Assembly: GCA_007693555.1 (NCBI GenBank)
Contig: REDJ01000185.1
Span: forward strand, 1 to 36,735
From: Bacteroidota bacterium
GTDB taxonomy: Bacteria > Bacteroidota > Bacteroidia > Bacteroidales > UBA7960
Direction: 5' to 3'
DNA length: 36,735 nt
Below, piece by piece: positions 26,143-33,761 of this stretch (positions are counted from its first letter, which is position 1; every line of letters starts with the position of its first letter). The notes under the pieces are model-generated. The model saw nothing but the letters and a program-made list of their open reading frames with translations, was not told the origin of the DNA and made no database searches. The position numbers and the translations under genes are program-made.

Positions 26143-27303
26143 ATGGAAACAACCTTTACATATAAAAAGAACATTAATCTGCTTTTTGCCGTCTTGATAC
26201 TTATTGGAATTGCTGCATTGATAGCAGGTTTTATGTCAGACACACAGCGTACCTGGAACAACATTCTTCTCAACAACTATTATTTTATTACAATCTCTAT
26301 AGGGGCGTTGCTTTTTTACAGTTTACAATATATTACAAACTCAGGCTGGTCTGCCTTAATTCAACGAATACCAATGGCACTGGGGGCCTTCTTACCTTTG
26401 GGAGCTTTACTTATGCTACTGATGTATTTTGGATTGCCGCAGGTATATGAATGGGCGCAACCCGGTATTACCGAAACCGATAAACTGATAGCACACAAAG
26501 AGCCTTTTCTTAATGTACCTTTCTTTATGATACGACTGGTAATTTATTTTGTTCTGTTTCTCAGTGTTGCATGGGTTTTGAGAAAATATGCAAAGCTGGA
26601 AGATCAAAGTGCCAATCTGAACTACCATAACAAAAGTCGTTATTACGCCCAGGTTTTTATTTTTATTGCAGCTATATTTTTCTCATTTGCATCTAAAGAC
26701 TGGATCATGACGATTGATTCGCATTGGTATAGTACTTTGTTTGGATTCCGCAATATGGTATTAAGCATGTATTATGGTTCAGCTGCAATCATACTTTTGT
26801 TGTTGTTTTTGCGTTCACAGGGCTACTTTGAAAAAGTGAACGAAGCTCATTTTCACGACCTGGCAAGATATCTTTTCCGGTTCAGTATCGTATTTGGCTA
26901 TCTTTGGTTTATGCAGTTTCTCATTACCTGGTATGCCAACATACCCGAACTCACTGTATATTACTACCCAAGGTTTATTGGTGATTGGCAACCCATGTTT
27001 TATGCCGAATTGTTCATTAACTTTGCCATACCATTTGTGGTGATGATGAGTGATGATCTTGGGAAAAAACCTAAGGTTCTGTTGGGTATTTCAGTCCTCC
27101 TAATGTTAGGATTATGGATAAGTATCTTCGTTCAGATTATGCCTGGAGCATACGGCCCTATGAAGTTCGGTTTCATAGAAATTGGCATATGGCTGGGTTA
27201 TGCAGGACTGTTTCTGGGTGTCACATTCATGGCTCTTGCCAAATCACAACTTGTTCCAACAAATCATCCCTATCTGGAAGAAAGTATTCATCATCATCTT
27301 TAA
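26143..27303 (+). CDS. actF: Alternative complex III subunit ActF, membrane protein
   Basis: 386 residues with about ten predicted membrane helices. ActF is a second NrfD-related core subunit. Signature stretches are WNNILLNNYYFITISIGAL near 38-56, FASKDWIMTIDSHWYSTLFG near 182-201 and WFMQFLITWYANIPE near 255-269. It starts 10 bp after actE. A 100-bp gap without visible elements separates it from the SCO gene. In described complexes ActF pairs with ActC in the membrane. Confidence 0.94.
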   Translation: METTFTYKKNINLLFAVLILIGIAALIAGFMSDTQRTWNNILLNNYYFITISIGALLFYSLQYITNSGWSALIQRIPMALGAFLPLGALLMLLMYFGLPQVYEWAQPGITETDKLIAHKEPFLNVPFFMIRLVIYFVLFLSVAWVLRKYAKLEDQSANLNYHNKSRYYAQVFIFIAAIFFSFASKDWIMTIDSHWYSTLFGFRNMVLSMYYGSAAIILLLLFLRSQGYFEKVNEAHFHDLARYLFRFSIVFGYLWFMQFLITWYANIPELTVYYYPRFIGDWQPMFYAELFINFAIPFVVMMSDDLGKKPKVLLGISVLLMLGLWISIFVQIMPGAYGPMKFGFIEIGIWLGYAGLFLGVTFMALAKSQLVPTNHPYLEESIHHHL

Positions 27304-27403
27304 TTATAACAAACTAAAGCTACAGGAAAACAAATTGCAAAATCACATCATTGAAAACACCGTTAATTCAATCGTTCTTTAAAAACAATAAATCAACAAG
27401 ATA

Positions 27404-28183
27404 ATGAAGAATTTAATATTAATAACACTGTCTTTTTTAATCTGCATGCCTGCAATAGCACAGCGTGGCCGGGGGTATGCTCCTGAGCCGGAAATAGGCA
27501 TTGTGGAAAAACTTGATGAATACCTGCCTGATGATATCTATTTAATCAATACCGATGGTCAACGTGAAAATCTTATGTCCTTGCTTGACAAGCCGACAGC
27601 AATAGCCATTGTATATTATCGCTGTCCCGGCATTTGCAGTCCTTTTATGACTTCCATTTCTGAAGTGGTTCAAAGAAGTGATATGGAATTAGGTAAAGAC
27701 TTTCAGATACTTAGTATCAGTTTTGACCCCACTGAAGGCACTACCCTTTCCCGGTCAAATCAAAACAGCTACCATATGCTTATCGATAAAGAGTTTGATC
27801 CTGATGGTTGGAGATTTTTTACCACTGACAGCCTAAATTCGCGCAAGCTTACTGATGCAGTAGGATTCAGATACAAACGGCAAGGATTGGACTTCTTACA
27901 TACATCAGCACTCATACTTGTTACGGATGATGGAAAAATTACCCGGTATCTGCATGGTACTTATTTCCTGCCCATTGATTTAAAACTAGCCGTAGTAGAA
28001 ACATCACAGGGGAAATCCGGCCCATCCATGAGCCGGCTGTTGTCTTTTTGCTATTCTTATGATCCGGCAGGACAAGCTTATGTATTCAATGTAACAAGAG
28101 TAGCCGGCTCCATTATTTTATTTTTTGCAGTGGTGATTTTTTTGTTCCTGGCACTAAAGCCAAAAAGAAAAACAACAAATTAA
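27404..28183 (+). CDS. SCO1/SenC/PrrC-family copper chaperone
   Basis: 259 residues with an N-terminal signal peptide (about 1-19, PAIAQ). The thioredoxin-like domain has the copper-binding CPGIC (Cys74 and Cys78) and the third ligand His166 in DFLHTSAL. The C-terminus has a single membrane helix (VAGSIILFFAVVIFLFLALK, about 233-252), so the soluble domain is held at the periplasmic face. In this family the protein inserts copper into the CuA site of subunit II, which is encoded four genes downstream. It starts 13 bp before the coxA gene. The C-terminal rather than N-terminal anchor is a noteworthy layout. Confidence 0.93.
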   Translation: MKNLILITLSFLICMPAIAQRGRGYAPEPEIGIVEKLDEYLPDDIYLINTDGQRENLMSLLDKPTAIAIVYYRCPGICSPFMTSISEVVQRSDMELGKDFQILSISFDPTEGTTLSRSNQNSYHMLIDKEFDPDGWRFFTTDSLNSRKLTDAVGFRYKRQGLDFLHTSALILVTDDGKITRYLHGTYFLPIDLKLAVVETSQGKSGPSMSRLLSFCYSYDPAGQAYVFNVTRVAGSIILFFAVVIFLFLALKPKRKTTN

Positions 28184-28195
28184 TTTATATAACTT

Positions 28196-29803
28196 ATGTC
28201 GGAAACAACAACAGCTAAGCACGTAAGCTTTCTCGAATACAAGGGTAAGTATAAAGGTATATTGGGATGGATATTTTCCACTGACCATAAGCGCGTTGGC
28301 TTACTATATCTTTATACGATGCTGGTATTTTTCTCAATAGCAGCTATTTTAGGTTTGCTGATGAAAATACAGCTTATCGCCCCAGGTTATACTATAATGG
28401 GTCCGCAAACCTATAACTCCATGTTTACGGTTCATGGAATTATTATGATCTTTATCATTGTGGTACCGGGTTTACCTGCTGTATTCGGAAATTTCTTTCT
28501 ACCCCTGATGATTGGCGCTAAAGATGTCGCCTTCCCGCGGTTAAATCTTGCCTCATGGTGGATTTATATCATAGGGATATTGGTCGTGTTATCCTCACAA
28601 TTTTTAGGGGGATGGCCTGATACAGGATGGACTTTTTACGCACCCTATAGCTTCCGCACCCCGGCCAATGTTTTGCCTGCACTTTTCGGAGCCTTTATCC
28701 TGGGTTTCTCGTCCATATTAACGGGTATTAACTTTGTGGTAACCATCCACCGGATGCGCGCCCCGGGAATGACCTGGCTTAAAATGCCTCTTTTCCCCTG
28801 GACCCTTTATGCAACAGCATGGATACAAGTTCTGGCAACTCCTGTAATTGGGATTACTCTTCTGCTTACAGTTATGGAAAGAGTGTTGGGAGTGGGTGTA
28901 TTTGACCCTGCATTGGGAGGAGACCCAATTCTATATCAGCATCTTTTCTGGATTTATTCGCATCCTGCAGTATATATTATGATATTACCAGGCATGGGTG
29001 CAATCAGTGAGATTTTACCTGTATTTTCAAGAAAATCGATTTATGGTTATAAAGCCATCGTTCTTTCTTCACTGGCTATTGCTTTTGTAGGGTATTTTGT
29101 ATGGGGACATCATATGTTTACCTCCGGAATGAGTGGAAGAGCTTTATATGCTTTCAGTTTTCTCACCTTTTTGGTCGCCATTCCTTCAGCAATAAAAGTG
29201 TTTAACTGGGTTGCTACCATACACAAAGGTTCTCTTAATCTTCAAACACCATTCTACTGGGCAACTTCTTTTATTTTTGTGTTTATGATAGGGGGCTTAA
29301 CAGGTCTGGTACTTGGTTCTCTTGCAACAAACGTACATGTGCATGATACGCATTTTGTAGTGGCACACTTCCACTTCATAGTATTTGGAGGCACAGGTTA
29401 TGCTTTTATGGCTGCGTTGCATTATTGGTTCCCTAAGATGTTTGGACGTATGTATGATGCCAGCTGGGCAAATATAGGTTGGGCGACATTTTTCGGTGGT
29501 TTCCTTACACTTTATCTGCCTATGTTCGCCCTTGGTTTGCAGGGAATGCCACGCAGATATTACGATTATCTGCCCGAGTTCCATACAGGTAATATCATTT
29601 CATCATTGGGCGCTATTTTGATGATTGCCGGTGCCTTGATAGTGATTACCAACCTGGTAAGATCATCACGGCATGGTGAAAAAGTTACCGGGAAAAATCC
29701 CTGGGGTGGCCGAACCCTTGAATGGGAATCGGATACTCCACCAACTCTTGAAAACTGGGATGAAATTCCTAAAGTAACTGAAGGACCTTACGATTATAAA
29801 TAA
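28196..29803 (+). CDS. coxA: caa3 cytochrome c oxidase subunit I (haem-copper oxidase, A2 type)
   Basis: 535 residues with about 12 membrane helices. Metal ligands are visible: His80 (MFTVHG) and His393 for haem a; His256 (YSHPAVY), His305 and His306 (WGHHMF) for CuB; and His391 (AHFHF) for haem a3. Tyr260 is the cross-linked tyrosine. The motif YSHPAVY replaces the Glu of HPEVY, which places the enzyme in the A2 class, whose proton path uses the Tyr-Ser pair. Rhodothermus caa3 is a known A2 example. It reduces O2 to water and pumps protons at the inner membrane. Confidence 0.97.
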   Translation: MSETTTAKHVSFLEYKGKYKGILGWIFSTDHKRVGLLYLYTMLVFFSIAAILGLLMKIQLIAPGYTIMGPQTYNSMFTVHGIIMIFIIVVPGLPAVFGNFFLPLMIGAKDVAFPRLNLASWWIYIIGILVVLSSQFLGGWPDTGWTFYAPYSFRTPANVLPALFGAFILGFSSILTGINFVVTIHRMRAPGMTWLKMPLFPWTLYATAWIQVLATPVIGITLLLTVMERVLGVGVFDPALGGDPILYQHLFWIYSHPAVYIMILPGMGAISEILPVFSRKSIYGYKAIVLSSLAIAFVGYFVWGHHMFTSGMSGRALYAFSFLTFLVAIPSAIKVFNWVATIHKGSLNLQTPFYWATSFIFVFMIGGLTGLVLGSLATNVHVHDTHFVVAHFHFIVFGGTGYAFMAALHYWFPKMFGRMYDASWANIGWATFFGGFLTLYLPMFALGLQGMPRRYYDYLPEFHTGNIISSLGAILMIAGALIVITNLVRSSRHGEKVTGKNPWGGRTLEWESDTPPTLENWDEIPKVTEGPYDYK

Positions 29804-29812
29804 GCAAGATTT

Positions 29813-30433
29813 ATGGAAAAACACGAAGAACACACTGCACATGTGCACCGCGATGATGAGGGCGATAAGCTTGGCATGTGGTTGTTTATTTTTACAGAAC
29901 TACTGCTGTTTGGGATGCTGTTCCTCATGTATGCAGTTTATCGGCACAAAAATCCTGAAGCATTCCTGCTGGGCGGTGAAGAACTGGATGTATTTATAGG
30001 AACTTTTAATACTGTAATTCTGCTGATAAGCTCTGCTACAGTGGCCATGTCAATCACTGCCATTCAAAGAGGAAATAAAAAACAAGCCCTTGTTTTACTG
30101 GGAATTACTCTTTTCATTGCCGTGTTATTCCTGGTAAATAAATATTTTGAATGGGGTGCCAAAATTGAGTATGGTTTCTACCCGGGGAGTGATTTGCTTC
30201 ACGAGCTGGGTCATGGTACCACTTTGTTTTTCGGACTTTATTATATCATGTCGGGCATACACGCTTTGCATATTCTAATTGGCATCGGTCTTTTTATCTA
30301 TGTGGTTTGGCAAATCCGGCGCGACAAAATTCACAGCACAGATTATGTATGGCTTGAAAATACAGGCCTTTACTGGCACCTGGTTGACCTTATATGGATC
30401 TTTCTTTTCCCTTTGTTTTATTTAATACATTAA
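29813..30433 (+). CDS. coxC: Cytochrome c oxidase subunit III
   Basis: 206 residues with five predicted membrane helices, a short form without the first two helices of mitochondrial-type subunit III. The N-terminus is His-rich and hydrophilic (MEKHEEHTAHVHRDDE). Motifs LGMWLFIFTELLLFG, HGTTLFFGLYYIMSGIHALH and YWHLVDLIWIFLFPLFY are characteristic of the family. It starts 9 bp after coxA. It stabilises the proton-pumping core and carries no metal. Confidence 0.95.
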   Translation: MEKHEEHTAHVHRDDEGDKLGMWLFIFTELLLFGMLFLMYAVYRHKNPEAFLLGGEELDVFIGTFNTVILLISSATVAMSITAIQRGNKKQALVLLGITLFIAVLFLVNKYFEWGAKIEYGFYPGSDLLHELGHGTTLFFGLYYIMSGIHALHILIGIGLFIYVVWQIRRDKIHSTDYVWLENTGLYWHLVDLIWIFLFPLFYLIH

Positions 30434-30445
30434 AAAACTATTGCC

Positions 30446-30730
30446 ATGAGTGAAGAAAAACATCATATATCAAGTTACAAAAGTCATCTTTTTGTATTAC
30501 TTGCACTATTTGTCCTTACCGGAGCCAGTGTTGCCGTTACCAGTCTTGAGATGGGACCCTTCAATACCCTGGTTGCCATGCTGATTGCAGGTGGAAAAGC
30601 AGCAATAGTACTTATATGGTTTATGCATCTGAAATTTGACAATAAGTTGTATGCGATTTTCACAACCTTCGTATTGGTCATATTTCTCCTGGTGCTTTAC
30701 GTAACATTTTTTGATTATTCATACAGATAA
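30446..30730 (+). CDS. Cytochrome c oxidase subunit IV (caa3-type small subunit)
   Basis: 94 residues with three hydrophobic segments. The membrane core has the typical LIAGGKAAIVLIWFMHLKFD segment. It belongs to the bacterial COX4 family of small accessory subunits. It sits 12 bp after coxC and 9 bp before coxB, so co-expression with the oxidase core is strongly suggested. No metal ligands are expected. Confidence 0.92.
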   Translation: MSEEKHHISSYKSHLFVLLALFVLTGASVAVTSLEMGPFNTLVAMLIAGGKAAIVLIWFMHLKFDNKLYAIFTTFVLVIFLLVLYVTFFDYSYR

Positions 30731-30739
30731 TATACGAAT

Positions 30740-31681
30740 ATGATATTAGGAGCTTCAACTTTTGTAGAAGGCGTTGACAATGCCTTTATTTTCATACTGG
30801 GTATTTCTTTTTTCTTTTTGATAGGTATTACTTTAACGATGATAATTTTCATCTACAGGTATAATCAGAAAAGAAATCCAAAGGCCACGCAAGTAAAAGA
30901 CAGTGTTACCCTGGAACTCACATGGACCATCATACCGCTGATCCTTGTTTTAGGGATGTTTTATTACGGATATGTGGGCTGGATACCTATGAAAAGTCCA
31001 CCTGATGAAGGTATTGAAGTAACAGCTAATGCCCGTATGTGGAGTTTTAACTTTCGTTACGAAAACGGAAGGGTAAGCGATAAGCTTTATGTACCCGTGG
31101 ATACTGCAATTATAGTTAATCTGAATGCTTTGGATGTACTACATTCGTTTTATATACCTGCTTTCCGCATCAAAGAAGATATGGTGCCGGGGCTGCCTGG
31201 TAACCGTACCTGGTTTCAGGCAACCAAAACCGGTACATTTACAATATTCTGCAGCGAATACTGCGGGCTGCAACACTCATATATGATAAGCGAGGTAGTA
31301 GTAATGGAACAGGATGAGTTTTGGGAATGGTATGAAGACCCCGATGCAATGGTGCCTGTGATACCGGATGATGCTAACCTGGCACTCCTTGGCAGGCAGG
31401 TTGTAGAAAGAAACGGTTGCCTCGCATGTCATTCTCTTGACGGAAGCACACTCATAGGGCCCACATTTGCAGGTAAATTTGGTGAAACTATAACAGTAAT
31501 TACCGATGGCCAGGAAAGACAAATTGTGTACGACGAAGAATATGTTATACGTTCGATTTACGACCCGGATTATGATATTACTCTGGGATTCCGGCCAGGC
31601 CAGATGCTATCCTATGAGGGAGAAATTACTGAGCAGGAAGTTGAACTTATCATAGAGTTTTTGAAATCTCTGAATGAATAA
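30740..31681 (+). CDS. coxB: caa3 cytochrome c oxidase subunit II with fused cytochrome c domain
   Basis: 313 residues. Two N-terminal membrane helices (about 15-38 and 62-80) are followed by the cupredoxin domain with CuA ligands His135, Cys171, Cys175, His179 and Met182 (FCSEYCGLQHSYM). A cytochrome c domain is attached at the C-terminus, with CLACH at 227-231 and the probable distal Met289 (PGQMLSYEG). This fusion defines caa3 oxidases and would accept electrons directly from alternative complex III without a free cytochrome c. The gene comes after subunits I, III and IV. Its 3' end overlaps ctaB by 8 bp. Confidence 0.97.
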   Translation: MILGASTFVEGVDNAFIFILGISFFFLIGITLTMIIFIYRYNQKRNPKATQVKDSVTLELTWTIIPLILVLGMFYYGYVGWIPMKSPPDEGIEVTANARMWSFNFRYENGRVSDKLYVPVDTAIIVNLNALDVLHSFYIPAFRIKEDMVPGLPGNRTWFQATKTGTFTIFCSEYCGLQHSYMISEVVVMEQDEFWEWYEDPDAMVPVIPDDANLALLGRQVVERNGCLACHSLDGSTLIGPTFAGKFGETITVITDGQERQIVYDEEYVIRSIYDPDYDITLGFRPGQMLSYEGEITEQEVELIIEFLKSLNE

Positions 31682-32540
31682 AACCCTTTACACCGTTTTA
31701 GCTTATCTCAAGCTTACTAAACCTATTATAACCCTGTCAGTGTCTTTTTCAGCGCTGACAGGTTTTGTTTTATTCAGTAAAGCTTTTTCTGATGGGTGGC
31801 TTGTTGTTTATTTAGGTGTCCTTTTGATTGCCGCAGGTTCATCTGTTATCAATCAGATACAGGAAGCTGACTCAGATAAACTTATGGAAAGGACGCGCAA
31901 CAGGCCAATTCCAACAGGAATTGTTGGTAAAAAGCAGGCCTGGCTCTGGGCCGCATTACTTTCAGTTTCGGGTGCCTTGATACTGGGATATCAATTTAAC
32001 CTGCTGACATCTGTTTTGGCAGTTTTTACATTGCTCTGGTATAATGGTATATATACACCTTTGAAGAGGATAACTCCCTGGGCCATATTACCCGGTGCAC
32101 TAGTAGGAGCAATACCTCCTGCCATAGGATGGGTTGCTGCCGGTGGTTCTTTGATACATCCTCACATTTTATTTCTTTCATTCTTTTTCTTTATTGGGCA
32201 GATACCACATTTTTGGCTTATTTTACTCAGATATGGTGAGGATTATCAAAAAGCCGGATTTCCATCCATAACATCAACTTTCAATACAGAACAAATTTCA
32301 AGGCTCACCTTTGTATGGACAACTGCTACAGCTATAGCGGCAGTATTTTTATCTGTATTCGGAATTATTAAATCCCTTACTATTGCATTTATAATTCTGG
32401 GATTATCTTTAGTTCTGGTAATTTCCTTCTACAAATGGCCAGGAATAAAAAGGCCCGCGCTTGTAAACCGGGCCTTTATGATTATGAATCTCTATTTTCT
32501 GCTGATTATGCTGCTGATTATTGCAGATTCAATTTTATAA
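31674..32540 (+). CDS. ctaB: Haem o synthase (protoheme IX farnesyltransferase)
   Basis: 288 residues with about eight to nine predicted membrane helices, UbiA family. The prenyl diphosphate motif is NQIQEADSDKLMERTRNRP from Asn60, with Glu64, Asp66 and Asp68. Classical sequences have Asp where Glu64 stands. A second conserved loop is HFWLILLRYGEDYQKAGFP. The enzyme adds a farnesyl group to haem b, giving haem o, a precursor of the haem a needed by CoxA. Haem a synthase is not in the window. The start overlaps the end of coxB by 8 bp, so it belongs to the oxidase operon. Confidence 0.95.
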   Translation: MNKTLYTVLAYLKLTKPIITLSVSFSALTGFVLFSKAFSDGWLVVYLGVLLIAAGSSVINQIQEADSDKLMERTRNRPIPTGIVGKKQAWLWAALLSVSGALILGYQFNLLTSVLAVFTLLWYNGIYTPLKRITPWAILPGALVGAIPPAIGWVAAGGSLIHPHILFLSFFFFIGQIPHFWLILLRYGEDYQKAGFPSITSTFNTEQISRLTFVWTTATAIAAVFLSVFGIIKSLTIAFIILGLSLVLVISFYKWPGIKRPALVNRAFMIMNLYFLLIMLLIIADSIL

Positions 32541-32682
32541 TCCCTCACCGATTTTCATAATTATTTGTTATTTATTAATGAATGAAATGAGGTGGTATCC
32601 ATTTTTATCAAAGCAAATTAATTGAATACTATACATTTGAATTTGGAAATACGCACCTTAGCTTCATATCAAAATAATTGAT

Positions 32683-32690
32683 TAAATTTG
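32683..32690 (+). promoter_or_regulatory. Candidate -7 element before the lipoprotein gene
   Basis: TAAATTTG, identical to the element at 14510, lies 18 bp before the preferred start at 32709. No matching -33 box is seen at the usual spacing. Confidence 0.45.
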
Positions 32691-32708
32691 AATTTTACCG
32701 TAATAATA

Positions 32709-33623
32709 ATGAAAAAGCACCTGATCCTGATATTCATCATATTTATTGGAGTGGCTTGTGAAACCGAACCAGGTCCTGCAGAAAAACTCACTGATGGTTT
32801 TTGTATTGAATTTGGATTCAACAACTTTTTAACCCACGAAGAAATTGAGTATTACGACTATTCAACACATCTTATTTATTTAAAAAATCCGAGTGAGTAT
32901 CTTGAAAAATTTGAATCAGGAATTGGATTCAGGGTATATGCTTTTGAAGAAATGATCTATCAGGGTGTAATACTACCGGGTTACTCCTCCTTCATTCCTA
33001 ACCGGCCTGTCATCCATAGTGAGCCCTTTATGTACCAGGATTTTGTAATTGGTATTGACTACTTTCCTGAGCTTGGCAATCAAAACCCCTTAAAACCTGA
33101 TCCCAGAAAAGATGATATGATAGCTGAGGCCCTCAAAATGTATGGTCAGTTTCGTGAAAGCCTTTCTGTTGATATGGATACCATAATCTTTGAAAATGAT
33201 CATGCCATCACAGTTGCGCTGAGTTTGTCAAATAAAGATTTCGTTGATTATCTTTTTATTGATCCCGAGAAGACCGGTACAGAGCTCTTTCACTATTTTA
33301 CAAACGGGCTTATTTTCATTAATATTCAAACAAAAGAAAGCTACACACATGAGATTGAGCCCCTATCACCTGAGCCATATGATAAATGGGAAACAGATTG
33401 GTTGTCTTTAATAGAAGCCGGTGACACTCATACATTCAGCATTCATTATGAAGACTTTGACAGTATACCTCCCGGTGAATACAATATTTTTTTCAGGTTT
33501 CCCGGGCTAAAATACCAGGTGAGCCGGGAAGAGTTGCAACAACCTGAAGGAAGAATCTGGCTGGGAGAGGTCAATGTCATTGACAGCATTTACATTGCAG
33601 GTACGGAAATCGAAGAAGATTGA
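32709..33623 (+). CDS. Unrecognised lipoprotein
   Basis: 304 residues. A short signal sequence ends in the lipobox GVAC (Cys17) followed by ETEPGP, so it should be a lipoprotein. A start 21 bp further upstream (32688) is in frame but would put residues MNFTVII before the signal sequence and would lie on the -7 element, so the ATG at 32709 is preferred. The mature part is acidic, rich in Tyr and Phe, and without membrane segments or recognised catalytic motifs. The second half reads like a beta-sandwich (DTHTFSIHYEDFDSIPPGEYNI), a style found in surface-exposed Bacteroidota lipoproteins. I cannot assign a function. Confidence 0.75.
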   Translation: MKKHLILIFIIFIGVACETEPGPAEKLTDGFCIEFGFNNFLTHEEIEYYDYSTHLIYLKNPSEYLEKFESGIGFRVYAFEEMIYQGVILPGYSSFIPNRPVIHSEPFMYQDFVIGIDYFPELGNQNPLKPDPRKDDMIAEALKMYGQFRESLSVDMDTIIFENDHAITVALSLSNKDFVDYLFIDPEKTGTELFHYFTNGLIFINIQTKESYTHEIEPLSPEPYDKWETDWLSLIEAGDTHTFSIHYEDFDSIPPGEYNIFFRFPGLKYQVSREELQQPEGRIWLGEVNVIDSIYIAGTEIEED

Positions 33624-33680
33624 AAGAAGGTTTATTTAAATCTCTTGCAACGGACCAAAACTATCAATTGCTTAATTACA

Positions 33681-33689
33681 TATTTTCGC
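33681..33689 (+). promoter_or_regulatory. Candidate -7 element before the SLC13 transporter gene
   Basis: TATTTTCGC, the same 9-mer as at 19231-19239. It lies 73 bp before the chosen start. TTG occurs at 33668-33670, closer than the usual -33 spacing. Confidence 0.35.
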
Positions 33690-33761
33690 AATTAATTATA
33701 ATTTTGCATTGATTTATCTTTGGCAACTGCGATTCGGACTTACTTCTATTTTATTGATTTT

